This document shows positions 53,502 through 62,257 of a DNA stretch of 64,000 bases, one piece after another. The notes beneath the pieces are model-generated. The model saw only the letters and a program-made list of their open reading frames with translations. It ran no database searches and had not been told where the DNA came from. The DNA comes from Paraburkholderia ribeironis (lineage in GTDB: Bacteria > Pseudomonadota > Gammaproteobacteria > Burkholderiales > Burkholderiaceae), in NCBI RefSeq assembly GCF_900019265.1, contig NZ_CYGX02000044.1:1-64000 (forward strand), written 5' to 3'. The position numbers were made by a program, and so were the translations under genes. The first letter of the stretch is position 1, and each line of letters opens with the position of its first letter.

Positions 53502-53801
53502 CTACCCGAACTTGAACTGGATGCCATGGCCGCCGCGCGGATACTCCCATTCGAGGTTGTGGTGGTCCGTGCACAGAATGCGGCAACTGCCGCATTCCAG
53601 GCAGCCGTCGGTAATCAGCGTGACCGAGCCGTTGCTCTCGCTGCGATAACACGAGGCGGGACACACGAACGTGCAACTCTTGTCTGTACAGTCGTTGGTG
53701 CAGACGTCAACGTTTTTTATGTGGACGTGCGGCCGCCCGACGTCCACGCGGTAGCGGTTTTGAAACAGCTTCTCCTCGATATTGACAGTGACCGTTTTCA
53801 T
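53502..53801 (-). CDS. fixX: Ferredoxin-like protein FixX
   Basis: A 99 aa ferredoxin-like protein: VDVCTNDCTDKSCTFVCPAS (first cluster region), then DGCLECGSCRILC (second), and NLEWEYPRGGHGIQFKFG, the typical FixX tail. It passes electrons with FixABC. Its start overlaps the fixC stop (ATGA). Confidence 0.95.
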   Translation of the reverse strand: MKTVTVNIEEKLFQNRYRVDVGRPHVHIKNVDVCTNDCTDKSCTFVCPASCYRSESNGSVTLITDGCLECGSCRILCTDHHNLEWEYPRGGHGIQFKFG

Positions 53802-55111
53802 CGGAAGGCCCTCCAGAATTTGTATGCGTCGCCGACCAACCCTGTCAGCGAGCGACTTTCGCGGAAACTGGCCATGATCTCGTGTTTCTTGGTCTTCTTG
53901 TCGACGCCATCAACAGTAATTATTGTGCGAGCCGCTTTAGCTACGAGATCAGGGTATGTTGTAAAGAACTGCGGATTGCGGTGCAGGACTTTTGGCATGT
54001 CGCGGTACTTGTGCAAATCCTTCATCACGAAGCTCTTGTCGAGCGCGGTCTTGTACGCCGACAGCGCGCTAGCGCGGTAGCCGTGGCAGCCGGCAGCTTT
54101 TGCGGCTATCGCGGTCTCGGCGGCGAGGCGTCCAGTCGTCATGGCGAGGTTGGAACCTTCGCGATGCGCGGCGTTGACGAAGCCGCCTGAGTCACCGACG
54201 ATCATCCAGCCATTGCCGTACACTTTAGGAATCGCATTGAAGCCCCCTTCGGGGATCAGGTGCGCGCAGTACTCCTTCATCTCGCCGCCCGCGATGAGTG
54301 GCGCGATCGACGGATGATGTTTCATTTTTTCGAGTAGCACGTACGGGCTCATGCGGTTCGAGTTCTTTTTGAAGTCGCTCAACATGCAGCCGACGCCAAT
54401 GGTCAGCGACTCCTTGTTCGTGTAGAGGAACCCCGTACCTGCCATGCCTTCGGTGATGCGGCCGACCATTTCTATCACGACGCCTTCGTCATCGGCAACG
54501 TTAAAGCGCTGGCGAATTGTCTCCTCGGGCATGAAGAGAATCTCCTTCACAGCTAGCGCGACGTTGCCCGCCTTAATTTCGCCATGAAAGCGCGCCTTGC
54601 GTGCCAACGTTGAGTTGACGCCGTCCGCGAGAATCACGATGTTTGCATAGACCTCACCGTGTTCGCGGTCGCATTGCACGCCGACGACCTGGTCACCGTC
54701 CATAATCAGATGATTCACCGTGGTCTCGCAGATCAGCAATGCACCGGCTTCGCGTACCTTCGATGAGAACCACTTGTCGAACTGCGCGCGGATGATCGTG
54801 TAGCGGTTATACGGCGGCTTGTTGTAGTCGTCGCTGCGCACGTGTGTGCCCACGAACGAAGTATCGTCGAGCATCCACATGCGCTGCTCGATGATGTGGC
54901 GCTCGAGTGGCGCGTGATCACGAAAGTCTGGGATGATCTGTTCCAGCGCGTTGGCGTAAAGGATCGCGCCTTGAACGTTCTTGCTTCCGGGATATTCGCC
55001 GCGCTCGATCTGAAGCACCTTTAGTCCGCCCTTGGCCATAACGTAGGCTGCGGCGTTGCCGGACGGTCCGGCGCCCACGACGATCGCATCGAATTGCGGT
55101 GGTTCTCTCAT
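53798..55111 (-). CDS. fixC: Electron-transfer flavoprotein quinone oxidoreductase FixC
   Basis: A 437 aa flavoprotein: FAD motif FDAIVVGAGPSGNAAAYVMA, then LQIERGEYPGSKNVQGAILY, VGDSGGFVNAAHREGSNLAM and GVGCMLSDFKKNSNRMSPYV. It belongs to the ETF-QO family. The start is ATG 55111 with AAGGAG upstream, overlapping fixB by 4 bases; the long upstream open frame is antisense-like and has no ribosome binding site. With FixABX it bifurcates electrons from NADH to quinone and to ferredoxin or flavodoxin for nitrogenase. Confidence 0.95.
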   Translation of the reverse strand: MREPPQFDAIVVGAGPSGNAAAYVMAKGGLKVLQIERGEYPGSKNVQGAILYANALEQIIPDFRDHAPLERHIIEQRMWMLDDTSFVGTHVRSDDYNKPPYNRYTIIRAQFDKWFSSKVREAGALLICETTVNHLIMDGDQVVGVQCDREHGEVYANIVILADGVNSTLARKARFHGEIKAGNVALAVKEILFMPEETIRQRFNVADDEGVVIEMVGRITEGMAGTGFLYTNKESLTIGVGCMLSDFKKNSNRMSPYVLLEKMKHHPSIAPLIAGGEMKEYCAHLIPEGGFNAIPKVYGNGWMIVGDSGGFVNAAHREGSNLAMTTGRLAAETAIAAKAAGCHGYRASALSAYKTALDKSFVMKDLHKYRDMPKVLHRNPQFFTTYPDLVAKAARTIITVDGVDKKTKKHEIMASFRESRSLTGLVGDAYKFWRAFR

Positions 55112-56235
55112 CTGACTCTCCTTACGTGTCCGATTTGCCGCGGTGCCGCGTGGTCTTTGAAGGCGTGCGTCAGCGCCGGCAGCAGTTGCAGCGCGTCCCC
55201 GACGATGCCGTAGTGCGCGTAGTCGAAAATCGGTGCGTTCGGGTCGGTATTGATTGCGACAATTACGTCCGAGCTTTCCATGCCGACGCGATGCTGGATC
55301 GCGCCGGAGATGCCGGCTGCGATATAGAGTTTGGGCCGCACGGTTTTGCCAGTCTGTCCGACCTGCCGGTCGGCCTCGACCCACCCCGCCTGTACGCACG
55401 GGCGAGTTGCGCCAACTTCGCCACGGAGTACCCGCGCCAGATCGAACACGAGCTGAAAGTTTTCCGGGTTCTTTAGTCCCTTGCCGCCGCTCACAATCAC
55501 GTCCGCGTAGGGAAGGTTGATCTGACTGCTTTTCGCATCGGCGATGAAGTCGAGCAACTTTGTCACAATGTCGGCCTCGATGAACCCGAGCGCCTCCTGC
55601 ACGATCTCGCCGCTGCGGCCTTTCTGGGCCTGCGGCATCGCCATGACCCGTGGGCGCACCGTCGCCATCTGCGGGCGATATGCGAGCGTCATGATCGTAC
55701 AGAGCAGCGAGCCGCCGAAAGTCGGCCGCGTGGCCGCCAGCGCGCGCGAGGTCGGATCGATGCTCAATTCAGTGCAGTCTGCAGTGAGGCCGGTCAAGAG
55801 CGTTGTCGCCACGGAGCCGGCGAGATCCCGACCCATCGAGGTCGCACCGAGCAGCAGAATCTCAGGGCGATACTTGTTGACCAGATCGGTCAGCCCCTTC
55901 GTGAACGGCTCGTTGCGATAGCCGAGCAACACTGGGTCGTGAATCACATACGCCTTGTCCGCGCCCAAACTGAACGCCTCAGTGGCAAATTGCTCAAGCG
56001 GCTCGTCCGTACCGCCGAGCGCCACCACAGCGACGTGACTGCCGAGTTTGTCGGCGAGCTTGCGAGCCTCACCGAGCAGCTCCCACGACACGCTATGCAC
56101 GTGGCCGCGTTCGTGCTCAAGAAAGACCCAGAGACCCTGGTAGGCTTTCAGGTGTTCGGGCAGTGCAAGGCTACGGCCGCCGGCCGGTTTCGCCGGCGCG
56201 ACCGGCTTTTTGTCTGAGGCAGCGAGCGAGTTCAT
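55108..56235 (-). CDS. fixB: Electron-transfer flavoprotein alpha subunit FixB
   Basis: A 375 aa ETF alpha-like protein: the N-terminal domain has GLWVFLEHERGHVHSVSWEL, and the C-terminal FAD domain has ADVIVSGGKGLKNPENF, GATRPCVQAGWVEADRQVGQ, PKLYIAAGISGAIQHRVGM and NTDPNAPIFDYAHYGIVGD. There is an N-terminal extension rich in Pro and Ala. It overlaps fixA and fixC by 4 bases each, so translation is coupled. Confidence 0.95.
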   Translation of the reverse strand: MNSLAASDKKPVAPAKPAGGRSLALPEHLKAYQGLWVFLEHERGHVHSVSWELLGEARKLADKLGSHVAVVALGGTDEPLEQFATEAFSLGADKAYVIHDPVLLGYRNEPFTKGLTDLVNKYRPEILLLGATSMGRDLAGSVATTLLTGLTADCTELSIDPTSRALAATRPTFGGSLLCTIMTLAYRPQMATVRPRVMAMPQAQKGRSGEIVQEALGFIEADIVTKLLDFIADAKSSQINLPYADVIVSGGKGLKNPENFQLVFDLARVLRGEVGATRPCVQAGWVEADRQVGQTGKTVRPKLYIAAGISGAIQHRVGMESSDVIVAINTDPNAPIFDYAHYGIVGDALQLLPALTHAFKDHAAPRQIGHVRRVR

Positions 56236-57080
56236 GAGGCCCTCTTCATCATGAGGTCCGCCTCCAGTGTCGGATGGCGAGTGAATATCTTATGCACCAG
56301 TTTCAGCGCCGCGTCGCGCAGGCTAGACCCATCGAGTTCGAGCATCTCGGCATTTTCATCACGCGGCGTCGGGCCGAACACTTTGCTGACCACGGTATGT
56401 GAGCCTTTCAGCCCGATCTTGCTCACGTCCTCAATGCCGGCCTGCTCGCGGTTCCATTTGCGCACTGGGAAGCCGGCCGCGTGGATCATTGCGGGCATTG
56501 TTGCGAAGCGCAGTTGGTTCGTGTTCTCGAGCATCGTCACGAGGCATGGCAGTCCAGTCTTGAGCACTTGCACGCCGCCTTCGGCGCGGCGCTCGACGAC
56601 GATCGTGCGCGCGGCGAGGTCGATTTCGACGATCCTCGATACGTAAGTGAGTAACTGGACGGCCATGCGCGTCGCGATGCCGGGGCCGACTTGGGCCGTG
56701 TCGCCGTCGATCGTCTGCTTGCCGGTGAAGATCATGTCCACCGCCTGTTCCTTCTCGATCTGTCGGATCGCGGTCGCGAGCGCATACGATGTCGCGAGCG
56801 TGTCGGCGCCAGCGAAGGCGCGATCGGTGACGAGCACGGCGTCGTCAGCGCCGTAGCTGATGCATTTGCGCAGCGCGTCCTCGGCCTGAGGCGGTCCCAT
56901 GGAGAGTATCGTGACCGTGCCGCCGAAGCGGTCCTTTAGCCGCAACGCTTCCTCGAGCGAGAACAGGTCGTACGGGTTCACGATCGCCGGGACACCTTGG
57001 CGCATGATGGTGTTGGTGACAGGGTGAACCCGGATCTGCGCGGAATCCGGGACTTGCTTGATGCAGACGACAATATGCAT
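56232..57080 (-). CDS. fixA: Electron-transfer flavoprotein beta subunit FixA
   Basis: A 282 aa ETF beta-like protein: MHIVVCIKQVPDSAQIRVHP, VNPYDLFSLEEALRLKDRFG, VDMIFTGKQTIDGDTAQVGP and CLVTMLENTNQLRFATMPAM. FixAB holds the bifurcating FAD. The gene starts 15 bases after the nifW stop. Confidence 0.96.
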   Translation of the reverse strand: MHIVVCIKQVPDSAQIRVHPVTNTIMRQGVPAIVNPYDLFSLEEALRLKDRFGGTVTILSMGPPQAEDALRKCISYGADDAVLVTDRAFAGADTLATSYALATAIRQIEKEQAVDMIFTGKQTIDGDTAQVGPGIATRMAVQLLTYVSRIVEIDLAARTIVVERRAEGGVQVLKTGLPCLVTMLENTNQLRFATMPAMIHAAGFPVRKWNREQAGIEDVSKIGLKGSHTVVSKVFGPTPRDENAEMLELDGSSLRDAALKLVHKIFTRHPTLEADLMMKRAS

Positions 57081-57094
57081 TGAGGTACTCCAGG

Positions 57095-57433
57095 TCAGGC
57101 GCCGCCGCGTGCCGGCAGCGACGCGCGCAGGTTGTCAAGAGAGACTAGCCGCCGTCCGTCCGCTTCCTGAAAAACTTTGAATACCTTTTGCTCCGCGGGC
57201 GTGGACACAACGAAGTCGTTGTAGGCCTTCTGCAGTAAGCCTCGATAGATGGCGAGCATGGCCGTCACGTTGTCACGCGGCAGTTCTTCCTGCTGCCTGG
57301 TGTACTGGAAGAAGCGCTTCAGAATGTGCAGGCGGCTCACGTTCACCACCCTCTCGTCGAAGGAGATGTCAAAGAATCGCAGAAAATCCTCGGCCGACGA
57401 CAGGTGACGCACTTGTTCGATGACTCCTTGCAT
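57095..57433 (-). CDS. nifW: Nitrogenase stabilising/protective protein NifW
   Basis: A 112 aa NifW: LSSAEDFLRFFDISFDERVV, LHILKRFFQYTRQQEELP and AYNDFVVSTPAEQKVFKVFQ are typical. The start is ATG 57433 with AGGAG 7 nt upstream; the open frame continues 42 bases further without a site. NifW interacts with the MoFe protein and helps it withstand oxygen. It sits between nifV and fixA in the same operon. Confidence 0.93.
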   Translation of the reverse strand: MQGVIEQVRHLSSAEDFLRFFDISFDERVVNVSRLHILKRFFQYTRQQEELPRDNVTAMLAIYRGLLQKAYNDFVVSTPAEQKVFKVFQEADGRRLVSLDNLRASLPARGGA

Positions 57434-57475
57434 GCCGTTGCTCCTATTGGACAAGTTTGGCCGCGATAACCACAC

Positions 57476-58612
57476 TCACGACACCTTCACTCGCGTGACG
57501 CGGGCTTCGTTCAGGAAGCGGCGCAAATCGCTTGCATTAGGTGCCTGCTTGTACCGCGTGGCGAAAGAGCGGATGCGTGCAAGCAGCAGCGGGACGAGCC
57601 GCTGCGACACTCTCACGCCCAAAGCGTCGTAGGCCTCACGCACACTTTGAGATCCAGAATGTTTCCCGAGTATCGTCGACCGTTGCCGGCCGAGCTCTGC
57701 TGGATCGAATCCCTCGTAGGTCGCGGGGTGCTTCGCGACACCGTCGGTGTGAATACCCGACTCGTGAGTAAAGACCCCCCTTCCGACGATGCTCTTGTTG
57801 AAGGAAACTGTGCGGCCTGATGCTTGTTCGACCAGCGACGAAATGTCGAACAGCGCTCCGGTGTCGACGCCAGTGTCTCGTCGCATCAGGTGCCGCGCGC
57901 CCATCACGACTTCTTCCAATGCTGCATTGCCGGCCCGCTCACCCAAGCCGTTGACGGTGGTGCTCGCATGGGTCGCGCCGGCCCTAAGGGCGGCCAGTGT
58001 GTTGGCTGTGGCGAGCCCGAAGTCGTCGTGCGCATGGATTTCGATCTCCAGGTCGACGGCACCGCGCAGCGCTGCAATGGTGTGGAAGGTCTTAAAAGGG
58101 TCCAGGATGCCGACAGTGTCGGCAAAGCGCACGCGCTGGGCCCCGTGCTGCTGCGCGCATCGAGCCACTTCTATGAGGAACGAGGGGTCCGCGCGCGAGG
58201 CGTCTTCCATGCCGAGGGAAATCTTGGAGTGACTTTTCGCTGCCTCGTCAACGATGCGTGCGATCTGCGCCAGTACCCAACTGCGCGACTGCCGCAGCTT
58301 GTGCTGCAAATGAATATCCGAAACCGGAACCGAAAGATGAATGATATCGGCATTGCAACGCAATGCCGCGGTGAGATCGTCGTCGGTGAGGCGCCCCCAA
58401 ACCATCAGCCGGGCGTCGAGGTTCAGGTCGACAATTGCAGCGATCGACGCCATTTCGTCTTCGCCCATGGCAGGAATTCCGATTTCGAGTTCGGCCACGC
58501 CGGCTTGCGACAGTGCGGTGGCGATTGCGCATTTTTCCTCGGTCCGAAACGCGACGCCGGCGGTCTGCTCGCCGTCGCGAAGTGTCGTGTCATTGATGAT
58601 CGGATTGAGCAT
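57476..58612 (-). CDS. nifV: Homocitrate synthase NifV
   Basis: A 378 aa enzyme of the isopropylmalate/homocitrate synthase family: INDTTLRDGEQTAGVAF (metal site), ISLGMEDASRADPSFLIEVA, EIEIHAHDDFGLATANTLAA (His-x-His metal ligands) and NGLGERAGNAALEEVVMGAR. NifV makes homocitrate, the organic ligand of FeMo-co. The start is 58612; the longer frame from 58708 has no similarity to NifV. First gene of the operon nifV-nifW-fixABCX, with a sigma-54 promoter 30 bases upstream. Confidence 0.95.
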   Translation of the reverse strand: MLNPIINDTTLRDGEQTAGVAFRTEEKCAIATALSQAGVAELEIGIPAMGEDEMASIAAIVDLNLDARLMVWGRLTDDDLTAALRCNADIIHLSVPVSDIHLQHKLRQSRSWVLAQIARIVDEAAKSHSKISLGMEDASRADPSFLIEVARCAQQHGAQRVRFADTVGILDPFKTFHTIAALRGAVDLEIEIHAHDDFGLATANTLAALRAGATHASTTVNGLGERAGNAALEEVVMGARHLMRRDTGVDTGALFDISSLVEQASGRTVSFNKSIVGRGVFTHESGIHTDGVAKHPATYEGFDPAELGRQRSTILGKHSGSQSVREAYDALGVRVSQRLVPLLLARIRSFATRYKQAPNASDLRRFLNEARVTRVKVS

Positions 58613-58642
58613 GTCAGGTCTCTTGAGTTGTCGCCGATGGCG

Positions 58643-58658
58643 TGCAAGTGTTGTGCCA
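58643..58658 (-). promoter_or_regulatory. Sigma-54 (-24/-12) promoter of nifV
   Basis: Read on the - strand this is TGGCACA-ACAC-TTGCA, a perfect -24/-12 element with the GG and GC pairs 10 bases apart. The nifV start codon (58612) follows 30 bases downstream. Confidence 0.92.
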
Positions 58659-58754
58659 AGCGAGCATCTACAGTCGGAGCACGATTTTGCGGGGATGTTG
58701 ACAGGCACTATGTCGGGTTATGACAGTGCATGGCCCGATTGTTTGTGTCGCGAA

Positions 58755-58770
58755 TGTCCCGTTCCGGACA
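58755..58770. promoter_or_regulatory. NifA upstream activator site serving nifV
   Basis: TGTCCCGTTCCGGACA: exact TGT-N10-ACA, about 96 bases upstream of the nifV -24/-12 element, a normal distance for NifA contact by DNA looping. The site is palindromic, so it could also act on nifB, but the second site at 58908 is nearer to that promoter. Confidence 0.82.
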
Positions 58771-58907
58771 GTGCCGCCGGGCCTGAGGCGGCCCGATCGG
58801 TTGTATCCGAGAGCGGACAGTATGTTCGCACCCGTTCTCTCGCTGCATATTCAGAATAATTAGTTAAACAAAATAATTTGTTGCTGCAACACGGGTCGCA
58901 TGCTCTT

Positions 58908-58923
58908 TGTCGTAACAGCGACA
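58908..58923. promoter_or_regulatory. NifA upstream activator site serving nifB
   Basis: TGTCGTAACAGCGACA: exact TGT-N10-ACA, about 94 bases upstream of the nifB -24/-12 element. Together with 58755-58770 it makes a symmetric pair of sites, each one facing its own promoter in the divergent nifV/nifB region. Confidence 0.82.
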
Positions 58924-59017
58924 GAATAGGGCGTGGTTGTCGGGTTTGGGTGCCGACGCACGACAACAAGACTTATTGGAGCTCGCCGGACTCGCGTATT
59001 AACGGAGCTCGACCGAG

Positions 59018-59033
59018 TGGCATGGATCTCGCT
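59018..59033 (+). promoter_or_regulatory. Sigma-54 (-24/-12) promoter of nifB
   Basis: TGGCATG-GATC-TCGCT fits TGGCACR-N4-TTGCW with two substitutions; the essential GG and GC are 10 bases apart. It lies 42 bases before the nifB start at 59076, which supports that start rather than the long upstream frame. Confidence 0.78.
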
Positions 59034-59075
59034 ATTACCTACCATGCAACCACTGCAGGTTGCGGGGAGATATTC

Positions 59076-60677
59076 ATGCAAGATTGCGCGAATGCCAGCA
59101 TGCTGCCCTCGACTGCCCGTATCGGCGTCAGGCAGGCACTGCCCTTAGTGCCGACCGTAGACGCACTCGTTCGGGGTGGCGGTTGTGGTTCATACGGCGG
59201 CACAGGCAAGTCGAACTGCGATTCGTCCGACCCACCCGCGAGTATGTCGGCAGAAGTATGGGAAAAGATCAGGAATCACCCATGTTATTCGGAAGAGGCG
59301 CATCGCCATTATGCGCGCATGCATGTGGCGGTGGCACCGGCCTGCAACATCCAATGCAACTACTGCAACCGCAAATATGACTGTTCGAACGAGTCGCGGC
59401 CTGGTGTCGTGTCGGAGAAGTTGACGCCGGAGCAGGCCGTGAAAAAGGTGATGGCCGTCGCGGCCCTGATTCCGCAGTTGACCGTGCTCGGCATCGCGGG
59501 TCCGGGGGACTCGCTCGCCAATCCGAAGAAAACTTTCGACACGTTTCGCATGCTTCGTGAGCGCGCTCCGGACATCAAGCTATGCCTGTCAACGAATGGC
59601 CTCGCGTTGCCAGACTTTGTCGACGAGATCTGCAAAAACAACATTGACCACGTGACGATCACCATCAACATGGTCGATCCCGTTGTCGGCGAAAAGATAT
59701 ATCCGTGGATTTTCTGGGACCACAGACGAGTCACGGGCAAGGAGGCCGCGCGTATCCTTCACGAGCGGCAAATGCGAGGGCTGGAGATGCTGACCGCACG
59801 TGGCGTACTGACGAAGATCAACTCGGTGTTGATCCCGGGCATCAACGAGGAACACCTGATCGAGGTAAATCGCGAGGTAAAGAAGCGCGGCGCGTTCCTG
59901 CATAACATCATGCCGCTGATCTCAGACCCTGAGCATGGCACGTATTTCGGCCTGCACGGCCAGCGCGGCCCCACTGCCCGCGAGCTGAAGGCGGTGCAGG
60001 ACGCTTGCATCGGTGGTGTGAACTTGATGCGCCATTGCCGGCAGTGCCGCGCGGATGCCGTAGGCCTTCTCGGCGAGGACCGCCATAAGGAGTTCACGCT
60101 CGACAGGATTGACCACATGGAAGTCGAATATGACCTCGACTACCGCCTGGAATATCAGCACCGCGTGGAAGCTCAACGCAATGCGCAGCGCGAGGCGATA
60201 CAAGAGGCACTAGCCTTCGTGCAGGGGAGCGAAGTGCCGGGCGACCTGAAGGTCCTGATCGCCGTTGCGACGAAGGGAGACGGGCGCGTGAACGCGCATT
60301 TCGGGCATGTCTCCGAGTTCCAGATTTTCGAGGTCAGCGCTACCGGAGTGTTCTTTGTCGGCCACCGCCGCGTGGAGTCTTATTGCCAGGGCGGCTATGG
60401 CGACGAAGAGGGCCTACCGCCGCTCATACGCGCGATCAACGATTGCCATGCCGTGCTGGTCGCAAAGATTGGCTTGTGTCCGCGCAAGGAGCTATCGCAC
60501 GCGGGCATCGAGCCGGTAGACCAGTACGCCCACGAAACCATCGAAAAGGCCGCGCTTGCATGGTTCACCGACCATTGCAGCCGTCTCGCCAGGGGCGAGA
60601 TCGTGCACGAGGAACGCGGCGACGCCGCAACCCGGCAGAACACGTTACCGACTTCGATGGCAGATGGCGCTGTTTGA
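59076..60677 (+). CDS. nifB: FeMo-cofactor core synthesis protein NifB
   Basis: A 533 aa radical-SAM enzyme fused to a NifX-like C-terminal domain. The radical-SAM motif is CNIQCNYC (C-x3-C-x2-C) after VAVAPA; further segments are GIAGPGDSLANPKKTFDTFR, PLISDPEHGTYFGLHGQRGP and MRHCRQCRADAVGLLGEDRH. The C-terminal NifX-like part runs from VLIAVATKGDGRVNAHFGHV. It builds NifB-co, the Fe-S-C precursor of FeMo-co. The start is ATG 59076 with GGGGAG 8 nt upstream, after the sigma-54 promoter; the frame is open from 58878, but those codons would lie upstream of the transcript. Confidence 0.96.
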   Translation: MQDCANASMLPSTARIGVRQALPLVPTVDALVRGGGCGSYGGTGKSNCDSSDPPASMSAEVWEKIRNHPCYSEEAHRHYARMHVAVAPACNIQCNYCNRKYDCSNESRPGVVSEKLTPEQAVKKVMAVAALIPQLTVLGIAGPGDSLANPKKTFDTFRMLRERAPDIKLCLSTNGLALPDFVDEICKNNIDHVTITINMVDPVVGEKIYPWIFWDHRRVTGKEAARILHERQMRGLEMLTARGVLTKINSVLIPGINEEHLIEVNREVKKRGAFLHNIMPLISDPEHGTYFGLHGQRGPTARELKAVQDACIGGVNLMRHCRQCRADAVGLLGEDRHKEFTLDRIDHMEVEYDLDYRLEYQHRVEAQRNAQREAIQEALAFVQGSEVPGDLKVLIAVATKGDGRVNAHFGHVSEFQIFEVSATGVFFVGHRRVESYCQGGYGDEEGLPPLIRAINDCHAVLVAKIGLCPRKELSHAGIEPVDQYAHETIEKAALAWFTDHCSRLARGEIVHEERGDAATRQNTLPTSMADGAV

Positions 60678-60745
60678 GCGTCAGGCAGGACAGTCATACC
60701 TGCCGCGCGCGGGTTATACAGACCATCATCGCAAGGAGTGCCCTT

Positions 60746-60940
60746 ATGGCCTTGAAGATCATTGCCTCGACCTGCACTGGCTGCTCGGCCTGCGAGCCGC
60801 AGTGCCCAAATGTTGCCATCGGCGAGAAAGGTGGCGTCTTCGCAATCGATCCGAAGAAATGTACGGTGTGCGAAGGACAGTTCGATAGTCCGCAGTGCGT
60901 AGCGGTGTGCCCCGTGGACGGGTGCATCGTGCCGGCCTGA
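60746..60940 (+). CDS. fdxN: Ferredoxin FdxN
   Basis: A 64 aa 2x[4Fe-4S] ferredoxin starting MALKIIASTCTGCSACEPQC, with the second cluster KKCTVCEGQFDSPQCVAVCP. The long Cys-x8-Cys loop is typical of FdxN behind nifB. AAGGAG lies before the ATG at 60746. It donates electrons to NifB or nitrogenase. The larger open frame that includes it (from 60383) is not its start. Confidence 0.94.
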   Translation: MALKIIASTCTGCSACEPQCPNVAIGEKGGVFAIDPKKCTVCEGQFDSPQCVAVCPVDGCIVPA

Positions 60941-61006
60941 CACCGCTGCCGCGCGCATCGCACTACCGGCATTCTAACGATTGCTCAATTTGACGAGATC
61001 GACATC

Positions 61007-61411
61007 ATGTTGCCCAACTTTACCGTTACACCTGCCGCCGAAAAGTTCATGCGCCGTATCGTGCGCTTTTCCGGTTTGCCATCTGGTGCGGGCTTTCGTC
61101 TGCTTGTGAACTCCGGCGGTTGCTCTGGATATGAAACCGAATTCAGCGCCGTAGCCGAGGCGCAGCCAGGCGACGAGGCGATGGAGGTCAATGGCCTGCG
61201 TCTTTTCCTGCCGGCAGAAAGCCGCGTTTTGCTGGATCGCGTGACGATCGACTTCGTCGATACGCCGGATCGGTCGGGTTTTGCGTTCATGAAGGCCGAT
61301 CAGGGGTCGGGCGTCGCCGCCAGCGCGGGCGCGAGCGAGCTCACTGTCGCGCGGGTGGACGTGGGTGCGATTGGACGCGGTCGTCCCCTGTTGCCACGGC
61401 AAGTATCGTGA
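61007..61411 (+). CDS. HesB/IscA-like protein lacking the C-terminal cysteines
   Basis: A 134 aa A-type Fe-S carrier-like protein. AAEKFMRRIVRF and LLVNSGGCSGYETEF (Cys39) match the HesB/IscA fold, and FLPAESRVLLDRVTIDFVDT follows. The usual C-terminal Cys-Gly-Cys is absent: where it is expected the sequence is FMKADQGSGVAAS, and Cys39 is the only cysteine. It is followed by an Ala/Gly/Ser-rich tail. It lies between fdxN and nifZ. It probably cannot hold a cluster in the standard way; it may bind NifB or be a scaffold partner. Confidence 0.8.
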   Translation: MLPNFTVTPAAEKFMRRIVRFSGLPSGAGFRLLVNSGGCSGYETEFSAVAEAQPGDEAMEVNGLRLFLPAESRVLLDRVTIDFVDTPDRSGFAFMKADQGSGVAASAGASELTVARVDVGAIGRGRPLLPRQVS

Positions 61412-61444
61412 AGTACGCAGTTCGGCCTTTCACGGAAGCAGATC

Positions 61445-62128
61445 ATGGGTGACGTGGACAACGACGATGCCATCGAGATCACATTTGCGCCGCGCTTCAG
61501 GATCGGCGAACGCGTCATTTCTCGCTCCTCGATCCGCAACGACGGTACGTACACCGGCAAGGACATGGGCGAGCTGCTTGTAAGCAAAGGCGACGTGGGC
61601 TACGTCACCGGAATCGACACGTTCCTGCAGCGGTTCTACATCTATGCGGTTCACTTTGTTGAAAGCGATCACCGCGTCGGCATGCGCGCGAAGGAACTAT
61701 GCACGCTCGACCACCTTCCCGAAGACGTGATCGCGTATCTGGGCGAGCGCGCCGGCGATCTTCGCTGGATCGGTCTAGGTAACGCCCACAGCGAAGGTGG
61801 CGCGGGGACAGCAACCTCGGGCGCGCGCAACACATCGAGGATGCATTGGATGATCTCTGATTCGCTAGAGCCAGTCTATCCGTGGGGAATGCGCGTGGTG
61901 GCACTGCACGACCTTTGCAACGACGGCGGTTATCCCGGCCTGGGCCAACGTGAGTGTCTTGTGAGGGCCGGCGCGCTCGGCGAGATCGTCAATGTGGGGC
62001 ATGTGGTCAAGACTGGCGAACCGGTGTACCTCGTCGAGTTTGATGGGCGGGCGGTCGGCTGCATGGAGGACGAAATTGCTCCTGCCGCGCTCGGACCATT
62101 GCGCGAGAAAGACGAGTTCGGCCTATGA
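61445..62128 (+). CDS. nifZ: NifZ, with two NifZ domains in tandem
   Basis: A 227 aa protein with two copies of the NifZ domain: the first about residues 15-85 (FRIGERVISRSSIRNDGTYT, GDVGYVTGIDTFLQRFYIYA), the second about 145-220 (WGMRVVALHDLCNDGGYPGL, LGEIVNVGHVVKTGEPVYLV). NifZ helps maturation of the P-cluster of the MoFe protein. Many NifZ proteins have one domain (75-150 aa), so the duplicated form is worth noting. It is 34 bases after the hesB-like gene. Confidence 0.88.
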   Translation: MGDVDNDDAIEITFAPRFRIGERVISRSSIRNDGTYTGKDMGELLVSKGDVGYVTGIDTFLQRFYIYAVHFVESDHRVGMRAKELCTLDHLPEDVIAYLGERAGDLRWIGLGNAHSEGGAGTATSGARNTSRMHWMISDSLEPVYPWGMRVVALHDLCNDGGYPGLGQRECLVRAGALGEIVNVGHVVKTGEPVYLVEFDGRAVGCMEDEIAPAALGPLREKDEFGL

Positions 62129-62257
62129 GAGTTCACATGTTCGTCGCTGGACGTTCGTCACCTGCGGCCAGCGTTGCCAAGTTTGCTTGCGCCGCTAGTT
62201 CAAAGCGATACGCGTTCGTACGGCGCGAATTTTCCAACCAACCCAGGAGGTCTCAAC

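Noticed and set aside
58878..59075. Upstream extension of nifB by 66 codons
   Set aside because: It would begin upstream of the sigma-54 promoter at 59018-59033 and spans a NifA site. The ATG at 59076 has GGGGAG at 8 nt.
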